DNA of 14,200 nt from Bacillaceae bacterium UBA7792 (GTDB taxonomy: Bacteria > Bacillota > Bacilli > Bacillales > Cytobacillaceae): contig DLCS01000067.1 in the NCBI GenBank assembly GCA_002480735.1, positions 1 through 14,200 on the forward strand, in the 5' to 3' direction. Position 1 is the first letter of the stretch. Each line of letters starts with the position of its first letter. The notes under the pieces are model-generated. The model worked only from the letters and a program-made list of their open reading frames with translations, had not been told where the DNA came from and made no database searches. A program made the position numbers and the translations under genes. Positions 1 to 6,943 of this stretch are shown here, piece after piece.

Positions 1-1
1 A

Positions 2-1138
2 ATGCTCTTCATCTCGATGGTTCTTATTGTTCTAGGTACAGGATTACTTAAGCCAAACGTATCCAGCATTGTTGGTGAGATATATAGCTTAGAGGATCAT
101 CGCCGTGACGCAGGCTTCAGTATTTTCTATATGGGGATTAACCTCGGTGCATTTATTTCACCACTCATTGTTGGTGAAGTAGGAATGAAGCATGATTTTC
201 ATCTAGGTTTCGGTCTTGCAGGGATCGGGATGTTCATTGGACTTATCATGTTTGTCTTGACCAAGAAGAAAAATCTTGGGCTTGCTGGAACACACGTCGC
301 AAATCCTCTTTCTAATGATGAAAAGAAGAAAGTATATACAATTATAGGAATTAGTGCAGTGATATTAGCAGTTATTATTGTTATAGCCATCATGATGGGT
401 GCTTTAACATTTGATAGTTTTATTGCACTTGTTGGAATTTTGGGTGTAACGCTGCCGATTATTTATTTCACTGTCATGTATCGCAGTCAAAAAACTACGG
501 ATGTTGAGCGCTCTCATCTGCTTGCCTATATCCCTTTATTTATAGCTGCTGTCATGTTCTGGGCGATCCAAGAGCAAGGCTCAACCATTCTGGCGAACTT
601 TGCAGATGAACGTACTCAATTGAACTTTGCAGGATTTAAACTTTCACCAGCACTATTCCAATCCCTGAATCCATTATTTATTATTACGCTAGCTCCTGTA
701 TTTGCTTGGTTTTGGGTTAAGCTAGGGAAGCGTCAACCGACGATTCCTCAGAAATTTTCTCTTGGATTACTATTCGCTGGTCTATCGTTTCTCGTGATTC
801 TTATCCCTGGCTATTTGGCTGGTACAGATGCTCTCGTAAGCCCACTTTGGCTTGTACTAAGTAATTTTGTAGTCGTTCTCGGTGAGCTTTGCTTATCTCC
901 AGTTGGATTATCAGCAACGACAAAGCTTGCGCCAGCAGCATTCTCCGCTCAAACGATGAGCCTTTGGTTCCTCTCTAATGCAGCGGCTCAGGCGCTTAAT
1001 GCACAAATCGTGAAATTCTATACACCTGAAACAGAAATACTTTACTTTGGAGTGATCGGTTGTGCCTCAATCGTTCTCGGAATCCTCTTATTCCTATTCG
1101 CTCCAAAAATTCAAAGCTTTATAAAGGGTGTTCGTTAA
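2..1138 (+). CDS. POT/PTR2 family proton-dependent di-/tripeptide transporter (5' truncated by window)
   Basis: This is an inner-membrane proton:oligopeptide symporter of the POT (PTR2, SLC15-like) branch of the MFS, similar in type to Bacillus YclF and lactococcal DtpT. The reading frame is open to the window edge, so the ATG at position 2 is probably internal and roughly 110-120 N-terminal residues (first helices and the ExxER motif) lie outside. Counting from that Met, the PTR2 signature FYxxINxG is at residues 42-49, preceded by GTGLLKPNVSSIVG. A cytoplasmic Lys-rich linker is near residues 88-110, and the POT-typical FWAIQEQGST is at 186-195. About ten hydrophobic helices follow one another to a short basic tail. 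The stop is TAA. A copy of the 55-bp repeat and a bidirectional terminator follow. Family assignment is firm; the exact peptide specificity cannot be read from sequence. Confidence 0.9.
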   Translation: MLFISMVLIVLGTGLLKPNVSSIVGEIYSLEDHRRDAGFSIFYMGINLGAFISPLIVGEVGMKHDFHLGFGLAGIGMFIGLIMFVLTKKKNLGLAGTHVANPLSNDEKKKVYTIIGISAVILAVIIVIAIMMGALTFDSFIALVGILGVTLPIIYFTVMYRSQKTTDVERSHLLAYIPLFIAAVMFWAIQEQGSTILANFADERTQLNFAGFKLSPALFQSLNPLFIITLAPVFAWFWVKLGKRQPTIPQKFSLGLLFAGLSFLVILIPGYLAGTDALVSPLWLVLSNFVVVLGELCLSPVGLSATTKLAPAAFSAQTMSLWFLSNAAAQALNAQIVKFYTPETEILYFGVIGCASIVLGILLFLFAPKIQSFIKGVR

Positions 1139-1171
1139 TAGGCGGTATTTTTTATTCGGTACCTTTTGTTC

Positions 1172-1226
1172 GGTACCTGGTACCAGCCGTGGACATTTTG
1201 CTCATTTTGTCCATATGGGGTGGACA
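1172..1226 (+). repeat. 55-bp dispersed intergenic repeat, copy 1
   Basis: It begins with the 13-bp palindrome GGTACCTGGTACC (1172-1184). Then come arm 1 GTGGACA (1189-1195), 12 nt, arm 2 TGTCCAT (1208-1214), 5 nt, and arm 3 GTGGACA (1220-1226). Arm 2 can pair with arm 1 or arm 3, with one G-U pair in either case. It lies in the probable 3' untranslated region of the peptide transporter, 11 nt before a terminator stem. An extra TTCGGTACC sits 14 bp upstream (1155-1163, repeated at 1169-1177), and a further GGTACC lies at 1277-1282. It shares 41 invariant columns of 55 with the other three copies. Confidence 0.85.
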
Positions 1227-1237
1227 GTTATATACAG

Positions 1238-1270
1238 TAAAGGCCTCGCTAAAAAATAGCGAGGCCTTTA
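1238..1270. terminator. Bidirectional intrinsic terminator between convergent genes
   Basis: A perfect 13-bp stem (TAAAGGCCTCGCT at 1238-1250 with its complement at 1258-1270) encloses a 7-nt A-rich loop. It is flanked by T-rich sequence on the plus strand (TTTATATTTT), and the minus strand reads TTTACTGTATA. It lies between the convergent 3' ends of the peptide transporter (stop at 1138) and the MerR gene (stop at 1288), so it probably terminates both. Confidence 0.85.
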
Positions 1271-1287
1271 TATTTTGGTACCATTTA

Positions 1288-2052
1288 TTATTTTTTTGCG
1301 CCTGTGTAAATCAATATCGCATCTCTTAAAAATTCCGCCGTACCTGGCTGTTCCTTGTCATAGTACGCCTTAAATCTTTCATCATCTACATACATTTGTG
1401 CAAGTCCAGCATGGGCTTCCTTGCTATACTCAGTCCAGTAATAGGTGAGCCACTGCTTGTGAAGGTCCGCCGCCTTTTGTGCTAATTCGCTACTCGGATC
1501 ACCTATTTTTAATGCCTCTGCTAAATTTTCTCTCATTTGTGCTTCAAGCTGTGTTACCATCTCATAATCCTTCTGAGACATATCCATGAACTTCGCATTG
1601 GACTTGTTGACGGTATCCTCTCCATATTTCTCTCTGATTTCTTTTCCATACTTTTTTTCATTTTCCTCAACCATTTGCTTCTTAAAGCCTTCAAATTTTT
1701 CTTTATTACTCATCGTCATTCTCCCTTCTGTTGCAGAAATAGTTTTCTCCACATTTTTTATGAGTAAATCAAGCTGTTTACGTTTTTCAAGGAGTTGAAC
1801 GCGATGCTCCTGCAGAGCCTTCGTGCTATCATAGGACGGAGAAGTCATAATTTCCTTGATAGTTTCTAAATTCACACCTAACTCTCGGTAAAACAAAATC
1901 TGTTGGAGTCGATCGACTTCCCTCTGACCATAAATTCGATATCCCGAAGAATTGATTCTGGCCGGCTTCAGAATCCCAATTTCATCGTAATATCTCAATG
2001 TCCTCGCACTCACACCCGCTAAGCTCGCTAGCTTCTGGACCGTATACTCCAT
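1288..2052 (-). CDS. MerR family transcriptional regulator with C-terminal TipAS domain (Mta/TipAL-like)
   Basis: This is a predicted dimeric MerR activator of 254 residues, the usual size of TipAL and Bacillus Mta. The N-terminal winged helix-turn-helix (about residues 4-70) carries VQKLASLAGVSARTLRYYDEIGILKP and SGYRIYG, followed by a dimerising coiled coil (about 78-110). Residues about 115-250 match the TipAS fold, which in known members binds diverse hydrophobic or thiopeptide drugs. The start ATG has an AAGGAGGTG site with 7-nt spacing after GGAGG. A MerR-type promoter with a 19-bp spacer lies directly upstream, implying autoregulation. No efflux gene is adjacent, although the peptide transporter is convergent, so the target beyond its own promoter is unknown. 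An internal start at Met114 is listed separately. The family call is secure; the ligand is not predictable. Confidence 0.92.
   Translation of the reverse strand: MEYTVQKLASLAGVSARTLRYYDEIGILKPARINSSGYRIYGQREVDRLQQILFYRELGVNLETIKEIMTSPSYDSTKALQEHRVQLLEKRKQLDLLIKNVEKTISATEGRMTMSNKEKFEGFKKQMVEENEKKYGKEIREKYGEDTVNKSNAKFMDMSQKDYEMVTQLEAQMRENLAEALKIGDPSSELAQKAADLHKQWLTYYWTEYSKEAHAGLAQMYVDDERFKAYYDKEQPGTAEFLRDAILIYTGAKK
1711..1729 (-). promoter_or_regulatory. Internal ribosome-binding site and ATG for a free TipAS domain
   Basis: Inside the MerR gene, AGAAGGGAG (1721-1729, minus strand) stands exactly 7 nt before the ATG of Met114 (1711-1713). Met112 (1717-1719) is too close to the site to be used. 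Initiation at Met114 would give a 141-residue protein, MSNKEKFEGF onward, that is the drug-binding domain without the DNA-binding part. Known from the family: Streptomyces tipA makes TipAL and the shorter TipAS from one mRNA in just this way. That it happens here is inference. Confidence 0.5.
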
Positions 2053-2074
2053 CTGCTCACCTCCTTATGCTTCA

Positions 2075-2105
2075 ACGATACACCTTTACGCAACGTCAAG
2101 GTCAA
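2075..2105 (-). promoter_or_regulatory. MerR-type promoter and operator of the TipAS-domain regulator
   Basis: On the minus strand, -35 TTGACC (2105-2100) and -10 TATCGT (2080-2075) are separated by 19 bp, the overlong spacer typical of MerR-activated promoters. The spacer holds a dyad, ACCTTGACG (2102-2094), centre TTG, CGTAAAGGT (2090-2082), with eight of nine arm positions matching. The predicted transcript start is close to 2068, leaving a short leader containing the AAGGAGGTG ribosome-binding site. Copy 2 of the 55-bp repeat begins 10 bp upstream of the -35. Confidence 0.75.
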
Positions 2106-2115
2106 CACCTAATTT

Positions 2116-2170
2116 GGTACCTGGTACCGCCCGTGGACTTTTTTTCTATTTTGTCCATCTGCAGTGGACA
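2116..2170 (+). repeat. 55-bp dispersed intergenic repeat, copy 2
   Basis: GGTACCTGGTACC (2116-2128) is followed by arm 1 GTGGACT (2133-2139), 12 nt, arm 2 TGTCCAT (2152-2158), 5 nt, and arm 3 GTGGACA (2164-2170). This is the most divergent copy: the last base of arm 1 no longer pairs, and the 5-nt spacer is CTGCA. It sits between the terminator of the sigma/anti-sigma operon and the MerR promoter, both on the minus strand, so it is probably not in a stable transcript of either. Confidence 0.82.
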
Positions 2171-2214
2171 CTAAGGAATCCATTCTTATTATTTTCCATC
2201 CATTTCGATTTAAG

Positions 2215-2250
2215 AAAACCCGGGCATGACATGAAGTCATGTGGCCGGGC
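2215..2250 (-). terminator. Intrinsic terminator of the sigma/anti-sigma operon
   Basis: Read on the minus strand, CCCGG pairs with CCGGG and CATGAC pairs with GTCATG around loop TTCAT, with a small internal bulge (CCA opposite C), followed by TTTTCTT. It begins 6 nt beyond the stop codon of the anti-sigma factor gene, which supports transcription ending after this two-gene operon. Confidence 0.85.
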
Positions 2251-2255
2251 TCCTA

Positions 2256-3512
2256 TTATTTGATCTTTATTTTCTCATCTCCGATAATCCATTCTGGAAA
2301 GAAGGATAACTTCAATGAAATCGGGTTAGGATATGATTTCAAATCCGGAATAGTAACCCCCGATAGTGTGTAGCCTTCGTCACGTCGACTACTCATATAG
2401 TTTGACGTAATATCAACTGTATTGCCTTTCCCATCTACAACCTCGCTGAAGATTCCATATGGAAATTCTTTTTCTGTATATAGCTTCATCCTAATATCGC
2501 CGCCATAAATTTCTAAACCCTTTAATCTGTTACCAGGAGGCTGCTTCAAGATTTTCATTTGCTCCGTATCAATAACAACCTCACGATATTCTTTATCTAC
2601 AGCTTGAATTTTACCGAAAGCAAGATACAGTTCCTTCGGCTCTTTGAAATAGTTGCTTTGCAAATAATAAATGAACTCGTGTTCTGTGACTCCAGTCCGT
2701 GTTGTCCCGTTCAATATTTTTGACCAAACCTCCCCATGCTCGTCAACTAAGCGCATATCTTCAATTTCCAACAGCTCCTTCGTATTATTCGGATCTATTT
2801 TCAAATGAATGGCGACTCGCAATGGAAAAATCGTTGCTTCGACAAAATCAATTTTCTGCCCCTCAATGACCACGGTCTTATTCAAAGGATAGACCTTTTT
2901 CATACGGATTTCTTTTGTCAGGGAAAAGTTCAATGAAAAATTCTCTCTCACCCCATCCCCTTTTACTGCCGTTTTAAGCTGAAACTCTCGGGAGGTTAAG
3001 TTATCACGAAAGAAAAATTCAAGCATTCCACTAGAGGACTTCTTGCTATTTTCCCTTTTATGCAACCCACCAGAGCTGATCGAGCTAGGATTGATTTTTC
3101 CCCCGTCTAAGACCTTCAAATCAATATCTTCGAAGCTTAGATTTGTCTGTTTCTCATCTGTTTTAATAGTATAAAAGAGGACCAACCCCTTCTCATCGGC
3201 AATTGCCCCTTCAATCACGAATTCGATCCCATTTTTTTTCTCAGAAACACCAATTTCCTCATAATATTCATGTTCTACAGCCGACATCAATCCTTTGTCA
3301 TGCTGTATGAGCTCCATGATCTTTCCGATACTAGAAAACCCTACCAATAAAATAGCGACCATTGCCACACTCAAAATCCATATTCGCCGCGGGCGTCGCT
3401 TCTGTTCTTGCCTCGCCATTTGAACCCCAGCCTCAATCGCGTGATCGAGCAAATCAGCCGGAATCTCCTCTTTATCCAACCGCTTCCGATACTCATCCAA
3501 TCTCTCTTCCAT
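2256..3512 (-). CDS. DUF4179-type membrane anti-sigma factor (with probable DUF5643 C-terminal region)
   Basis: This single-pass membrane protein of about 418 residues probably sequesters the sigma factor encoded just upstream. Residues 1-43 are charged and cytosolic (MEERLDEYRK...), 44-61 form one transmembrane helix (IWILSVAMVAILLVGFSS), and the remaining roughly 350 residues form an extracytoplasmic beta-rich region typical of DUF4179 followed by DUF5643-like sequence. No HxxxCxxC zinc anti-sigma motif is present. I chose the ATG at 3512, preceded by GGGGAGG but with only 3-nt spacing. A TTG at 3536, with AAGGGA spaced 5 nt, would add eight residues (MKRRVGRI). Either start overlaps the sigma gene (20 or 44 nt), suggesting translational coupling. 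The family call is fairly firm. The inducing signal is unknown, and the anti-sigma role is inferred from family and operon context. Confidence 0.85.
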   Translation of the reverse strand: MEERLDEYRKRLDKEEIPADLLDHAIEAGVQMARQEQKRRPRRIWILSVAMVAILLVGFSSIGKIMELIQHDKGLMSAVEHEYYEEIGVSEKKNGIEFVIEGAIADEKGLVLFYTIKTDEKQTNLSFEDIDLKVLDGGKINPSSISSGGLHKRENSKKSSSGMLEFFFRDNLTSREFQLKTAVKGDGVRENFSLNFSLTKEIRMKKVYPLNKTVVIEGQKIDFVEATIFPLRVAIHLKIDPNNTKELLEIEDMRLVDEHGEVWSKILNGTTRTGVTEHEFIYYLQSNYFKEPKELYLAFGKIQAVDKEYREVVIDTEQMKILKQPPGNRLKGLEIYGGDIRMKLYTEKEFPYGIFSEVVDGKGNTVDITSNYMSSRRDEGYTLSGVTIPDLKSYPNPISLKLSFFPEWIIGDEKIKIK

Positions 3513-4023
3513 GATCCTCCCCACCCTTCTCTTCAAGCTGTTCCCTTAAGAGTTTCAACGCCTTATGAAGCCAAGTCTTCACCGTTCCCTCAGGACAATC
3601 AAACACTGCTGCGATCTCTCTAATTTTTAACCCATGAAAATATTTAAGCGTAATTATTTCACGTGAGCGCTCATCCAGGAGCTGCAGTGCCTCATCCATT
3701 TCAACATCCCGATATCTTTCCTCAACCCCATGCCCACTTAACAAATCGTCATCATAGACAACCCGTTTTTTCTTCTTCAATTGATCATTGCAATAGTTAA
3801 TCATGATTCGAAGCAACCATGTCTTGAAAAAAGCTGGTTCTCTTAGTTTAGGAAGATTTTTGTACGCCCGATAAGTTACCTCTTGAACCGCCTCAATTGC
3901 TTCATGTTCATTTCTCAAATAGGATAATGCGGTTTTATATAAATCAACCTTATAATTTTTCAATATCTGTAAAAAAGCTTGTTCATCTCCGGCAACTGCC
4001 TCTTTCGCAAGCTGTTCATCCAT
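3493..4023 (-). CDS. ECF-type RNA polymerase sigma factor
   Basis: This is a 176-residue sigma-70 family protein of the extracytoplasmic-function class, with only regions 2 and 4. Region 2 spans about residues 5-87, including EAIEAVQEVTYRAYKNL (41-57) and the region 2.3/2.4-like FFKTWLLRIMINYCNDQ (66-82). A linker follows, then region 4 (about 107-165) with the helix-turn-helix IREIAAVFDCPEGTVKTWLHKAL. The ATG at 4023 is preferred because GGAG lies 8 nt upstream; an in-frame TTG at 4029 is only 2 nt from that site. The anti-sigma gene overlaps its 3' end, the usual arrangement of ECF pairs such as SigV/RsiV. A candidate self-recognised promoter lies upstream. It could belong to the ECF30-like group that pairs with DUF4179 proteins, but that assignment is by association. 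Confidence 0.93.
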   Translation of the reverse strand: MDEQLAKEAVAGDEQAFLQILKNYKVDLYKTALSYLRNEHEAIEAVQEVTYRAYKNLPKLREPAFFKTWLLRIMINYCNDQLKKKKRVVYDDDLLSGHGVEERYRDVEMDEALQLLDERSREIITLKYFHGLKIREIAAVFDCPEGTVKTWLHKALKLLREQLEEKGGEDHGREIG

Positions 4024-4053
4024 ATTCAAGGCTCCACCCCCTACTAATAACTA

Positions 4054-4083
4054 TTAGACTTCCTAATCACAAAAAAGTTTTCA
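4054..4083 (-). promoter_or_regulatory. Candidate autoregulatory ECF promoter for the sigma factor operon
   Basis: On the minus strand, TGAAAAC (4083-4077), a T-run, and then AGTCTAA (4060-4054) resemble the ECF pattern of an AAC-containing -35 and a GTC-containing -10, with 16 bp between the two elements. Initiation would fall about 25 nt upstream of the sigma ATG, leaving room only for the ribosome-binding site. Autoregulation is the rule for ECF sigma factors. The match here is partial (TGAAAAC rather than TGAAAC, AGTC rather than CGTC). Confidence 0.42.
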
Positions 4084-4163
4084 TTAATTAGAACTCTTAT
4101 CCAAAAAAAATATGGCGGTTATTGTCTTTTCATGTATAATTATTCCGAACCGAACAAAATCCT

Positions 4164-4191
4164 TTGATCTATTCATTTTCAATCGTATCAT
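4164..4191 (+). promoter_or_regulatory. Candidate housekeeping promoter of potABCD
   Basis: -35 TTGATC (4164-4169) and -10 TATCAT (4186-4191, five of six consensus bases) are separated by 16 bp. Transcription would begin near 4198, about 29 nt before the potA start codon and just ahead of its GGGAGG site. A perfect TATAAT at 4135-4140 lies upstream but has no convincing -35. No operator dyad was recognised in the rest of the 4024-4226 divergent gap, which is otherwise A/T-rich sequence with a tandem CCGAA CCGAA at 4145-4154. Confidence 0.5.
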
Positions 4192-4226
4192 AGGGTAAAG
4201 TAACTAAATAAGAGGGAGGTTGCTAT

Positions 4227-5342
4227 GTGTTGAAAAACGAGGCAATTATTCAGTTCAATCATGTAACTAAACAATACGATGACGATCCACCAGTTCTTAA
4301 TGATGTTAGCTTCGAGATTGAAAGAGGGAAATTCTATACTCTGCTCGGTCCATCTGGATGTGGTAAAACAACGATCCTTCGTTTAATCGCCGGTTTTACA
4401 GAAGCATCTAAGGGTGAGATTTTTTTTAATGGAAAAAAAATAAATGATATTCCTGCTAATAAGAGGCAGGTAAACACCGTTTTTCAAGATTACGCCTTAT
4501 TCCCTCATTTGAATGTGTATGAAAACGTGGCATTTGGATTGCGTATTAAAAAAATGAACCAAATTGACATAGATAAAAAGGTGAAGGAAGCGCTTAGCTT
4601 CGTCAACTTAAAGGGCTATGAAAAAAGGGAGATTAAAGAAATGTCTGGAGGGCAAAGACAACGTGTCGCGATTGCTCGTGCGATTGTCAATGAGCCAGAG
4701 GTCATCCTTCTTGATGAACCATTGTCCGCATTGGATTTAAAGCTCCGATATGAGATGCAGTATGAGTTGCGTGAGCTTCAGCAGCGTCTGGGCATCACGT
4801 TTATTTTTGTCACCCATGACCAAGAAGAAGCCCTTGCGATGTCTGATGAAATCTTCGTTATTAATGAAGGAAAAATTCAGCAAAGCGGAACACCAAAGGA
4901 TATTTACGATGAGCCAATCAACCGATTTGTTGCAGACTTCATTGGGGAGTCTAACATTCTTAAGGGTCGTATGATTGAGGATTATCTTGTTGAATTCCTT
5001 GGCAAGCAGTTCGAATGTGTAGACCAGGGCTTAAATAAAAATGAACCCGTGGAAATTGTCATTCGTCCTGAGGATTTAGAAATAACCACCGTCGAGCGCG
5101 GAAAACTTCAGGTGCGAGTTGATGCTCAGACCTTCCGTGGCGTTCACTATGAAATTAGCTGCTATGACAAGGACCGCAATGAATGGCTTGTACATTCTAC
5201 CAAAGCCGCCGAAGTCGGGGATGAAATCGGACTCTATTTTGACCCAGAGGCAATTCACGTAATGAGATTTGGCGAGACTGAGGAAGAATTTGATCGTCGC
5301 TTAGAAGCTTACAGTGATGGAGAAGAAGGCAATGGAAAATAA
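4227..5342 (+). CDS. potA: Spermidine/putrescine ABC transporter ATP-binding protein PotA
   Basis: This is the cytosolic ATPase of the polyamine importer. At 371 residues it is close to E. coli PotA (378). The nucleotide-binding domain has Walker [10 protein letters not shown] (41-49), Q-loop Gln87, signature MSGGQ (139-143), Walker B VILLDEP (159-165), D-loop SALD (167-170) and the switch His197. A TOBE-like regulatory domain occupies about 265-355 ([10 protein letters not shown]...). The start is GTG at 4227, set by GGGAGG 7 nt upstream; the overlapping ATG at 4225 runs straight into a stop. Its last 11 nt overlap potB. Position at the head of a four-gene potABCD set makes the assignment much stronger than for an isolated CysA/PotA-type ATPase. 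Confidence 0.95.
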   Translation: MLKNEAIIQFNHVTKQYDDDPPVLNDVSFEIERGKFYTLLGPSGCGKTTILRLIAGFTEASKGEIFFNGKKINDIPANKRQVNTVFQDYALFPHLNVYENVAFGLRIKKMNQIDIDKKVKEALSFVNLKGYEKREIKEMSGGQRQRVAIARAIVNEPEVILLDEPLSALDLKLRYEMQYELRELQQRLGITFIFVTHDQEEALAMSDEIFVINEGKIQQSGTPKDIYDEPINRFVADFIGESNILKGRMIEDYLVEFLGKQFECVDQGLNKNEPVEIVIRPEDLEITTVERGKLQVRVDAQTFRGVHYEISCYDKDRNEWLVHSTKAAEVGDEIGLYFDPEAIHVMRFGETEEEFDRRLEAYSDGEEGNGK

Positions 5343-6135
5343 GCTCACTCGTAATATTTACATGATCCCTTACTGGCTTTGGATTGCTTTATTTGTCATT
5401 GCACCTATTCTACTCATTCTTTACTACTCTTTCTTTGATATTGAAGGTCATTTTTCACTTGTGAACTACCAAAAGTTCTTCACTCCCGTGTATTTAAAAA
5501 TGACCCTGAGTTCGTTCTGGTACGCTTTTTTAATTACTCTCATTTCGTTACTGGTGGCCTATCCAACCGCCTATTTATTAACGAAGACGAGACACAAGCA
5601 TCTATGGCTGCTCTTAATCATTGTTCCATCGTGGATCAACTTATTGCTAAAAGCGTACGCATTTCTTGGAATTTTTGGAACCTATGGTATCACAAACAGC
5701 TTCTTAGAAGTCATTGGCATTGGAACAAAGCAAATCCTATTTACTGATTTTAGCTTTATTTTTGTATCGGTTTATATTTTTATTCCATTCATGATATTGC
5801 CGATTTTTAATGCGTTAAATGAACTGAATCCAAGTTTTATTGACGCCGCTCATGATTTAGGAGCTTCCAAATGGACCACCTTCCGTCGCGTTATTTTTCC
5901 ATTAACGATGGATGGGGTTAAGTCTGGTTGTCAGGTTGTATTCATCCCTGCACTCTCCTTGTTCATGTTGACAAGACTCATCGCCGGCAACCGTGTGATT
6001 ACCCTCGGTACAGCGATTGAACAGCATTTCCTTGTGACACAGGACTGGGGAATGGGCTCGACGATTGCGGTTTTCTTAATTATTATCATGTTCCTATTTA
6101 TGGTTCTTACAGGAACTAGAAAGCGGGGTATGTAG
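5332..6135 (+). CDS. potB: Spermidine/putrescine ABC transporter permease PotB
   Basis: This 267-residue inner-membrane permease has six predicted helices and pairs with PotC to form the polyamine channel. The cytoplasmic coupling loop carries the EAA motif [21 protein letters not shown] (171-191), which docks on PotA. I set the start at the ATG at 5332, where GGAG (5319-5322) lies 9 nt upstream and a further GAAGG intervenes. In-frame GTG 5314 and ATG 5317 lack a good site. The ATG lies inside the end of potA (11-nt overlap), implying coupled translation. One base separates its stop from the potC start. Confidence 0.93.
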   Translation: MENKLTRNIYMIPYWLWIALFVIAPILLILYYSFFDIEGHFSLVNYQKFFTPVYLKMTLSSFWYAFLITLISLLVAYPTAYLLTKTRHKHLWLLLIIVPSWINLLLKAYAFLGIFGTYGITNSFLEVIGIGTKQILFTDFSFIFVSVYIFIPFMILPIFNALNELNPSFIDAAHDLGASKWTTFRRVIFPLTMDGVKSGCQVVFIPALSLFMLTRLIAGNRVITLGTAIEQHFLVTQDWGMGSTIAVFLIIIMFLFMVLTGTRKRGM

Positions 6136-6136
6136 C

Positions 6137-6943
6137 TTGGATAAAAAAATATCCCCTTTATCAAAAGTGTTTCTGGCTGTAATTTTCTTGATTTTGTATT
6201 CGCCAATTTTCTTTCTGGTGTTTTACTCTTTCAATAGCGGCGGCACGATGTACGACTTTGAAGGCTTCACTCTCGACTGGTACAAGGAATTATTTCAAGA
6301 CACCAGGTTATTAATTATCGTGTTAAATACACTGGTGATTGCTTTGCTATCCGCTCTTTTCTCGACAATCATTGGAGTATTAGGAGCGATTGCCATTTAC
6401 CAATTAAGACGACGACAAACGAAGAATACGATTCTTTCTTTAAACAATGTCTTGATTGTAAGCCCTGACGTCATTATTGGGGCATCCTTTCTTATCTTAT
6501 TTACGACAGCAGGCATCAAGCTTGGCTTCTACTCCGTTCTGTTGTCTCATATTGCGTTCAGCATTCCGATCGTTGTCATCATGGTTTTGCCAAAATTATT
6601 AGAAATGAGCCCAACCTTAATTGATGCAGCCCGGGATTTAGGGGCAAGCAAATGGGATGTACTGGCGAAGGTCATCCTGCCCTATATTACACCAGGAATT
6701 TTCGCAGGATTCTTCATGGCCCTAACCTACTCATTAGACGATTTTGCGGTTACCTTTTTTGTAACAGGAAACGGGTTCTCAACCCTTTCAGTTGAAATTT
6801 ATTCCCTCGCCCGTCGGGGAATCTCTTTAAATATCAATGCACTCTCGACCCTGTTGTTCCTGTTCACCATCCTACTGGTGATTATTTACTACTTTATTAC
6901 ACAACGCACAAAGACACAGGTTGGGGGGATTAGGAATGATTAA
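6137..6943 (+). CDS. potC: Spermidine/putrescine ABC transporter permease PotC
   Basis: This is the second permease subunit, 268 residues, close to E. coli PotC (264). It has six predicted helices; the EAA coupling loop is DAARDLGASKWDVLAKVILPY (163-183), followed by the PotC-like SLDDFAVTFFVTG (199-211). The start is a TTG at 6137 with a weak GGGG site 8 nt upstream and no alternative in-frame start before the first helix, so it probably relies on coupling to potB, whose stop ends one base earlier. The 3' end overlaps potD by 8 nt. Confidence 0.93.
   Translation: MDKKISPLSKVFLAVIFLILYSPIFFLVFYSFNSGGTMYDFEGFTLDWYKELFQDTRLLIIVLNTLVIALLSALFSTIIGVLGAIAIYQLRRRQTKNTILSLNNVLIVSPDVIIGASFLILFTTAGIKLGFYSVLLSHIAFSIPIVVIMVLPKLLEMSPTLIDAARDLGASKWDVLAKVILPYITPGIFAGFFMALTYSLDDFAVTFFVTGNGFSTLSVEIYSLARRGISLNINALSTLLFLFTILLVIIYYFITQRTKTQVGGIRND

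Noticed and set aside
1155..1282. Insertion sequence at the GGTACC cluster
   Set aside because: No transposase open frame and no clear target duplication; the stretch is under 130 bp and includes an ordinary terminator.
3400..3536. Zinc-binding anti-sigma domain (HxxxCxxC) in the anti-sigma factor
   Set aside because: The cytosolic N-terminal part contains no such motif; the protein fits the DUF4179 class instead.
4122..4140. Promoter using TTGTCT and the perfect TATAAT at 4135
   Set aside because: The two boxes are only 7 bp apart, and no acceptable -35 exists at 16-18 bp from the TATAAT.
4145..4154. Tandem CCGAA CCGAA upstream of potA as an operator
   Set aside because: It is a single short direct repeat without dyad symmetry and outside the likely promoter, so chance is an adequate explanation.
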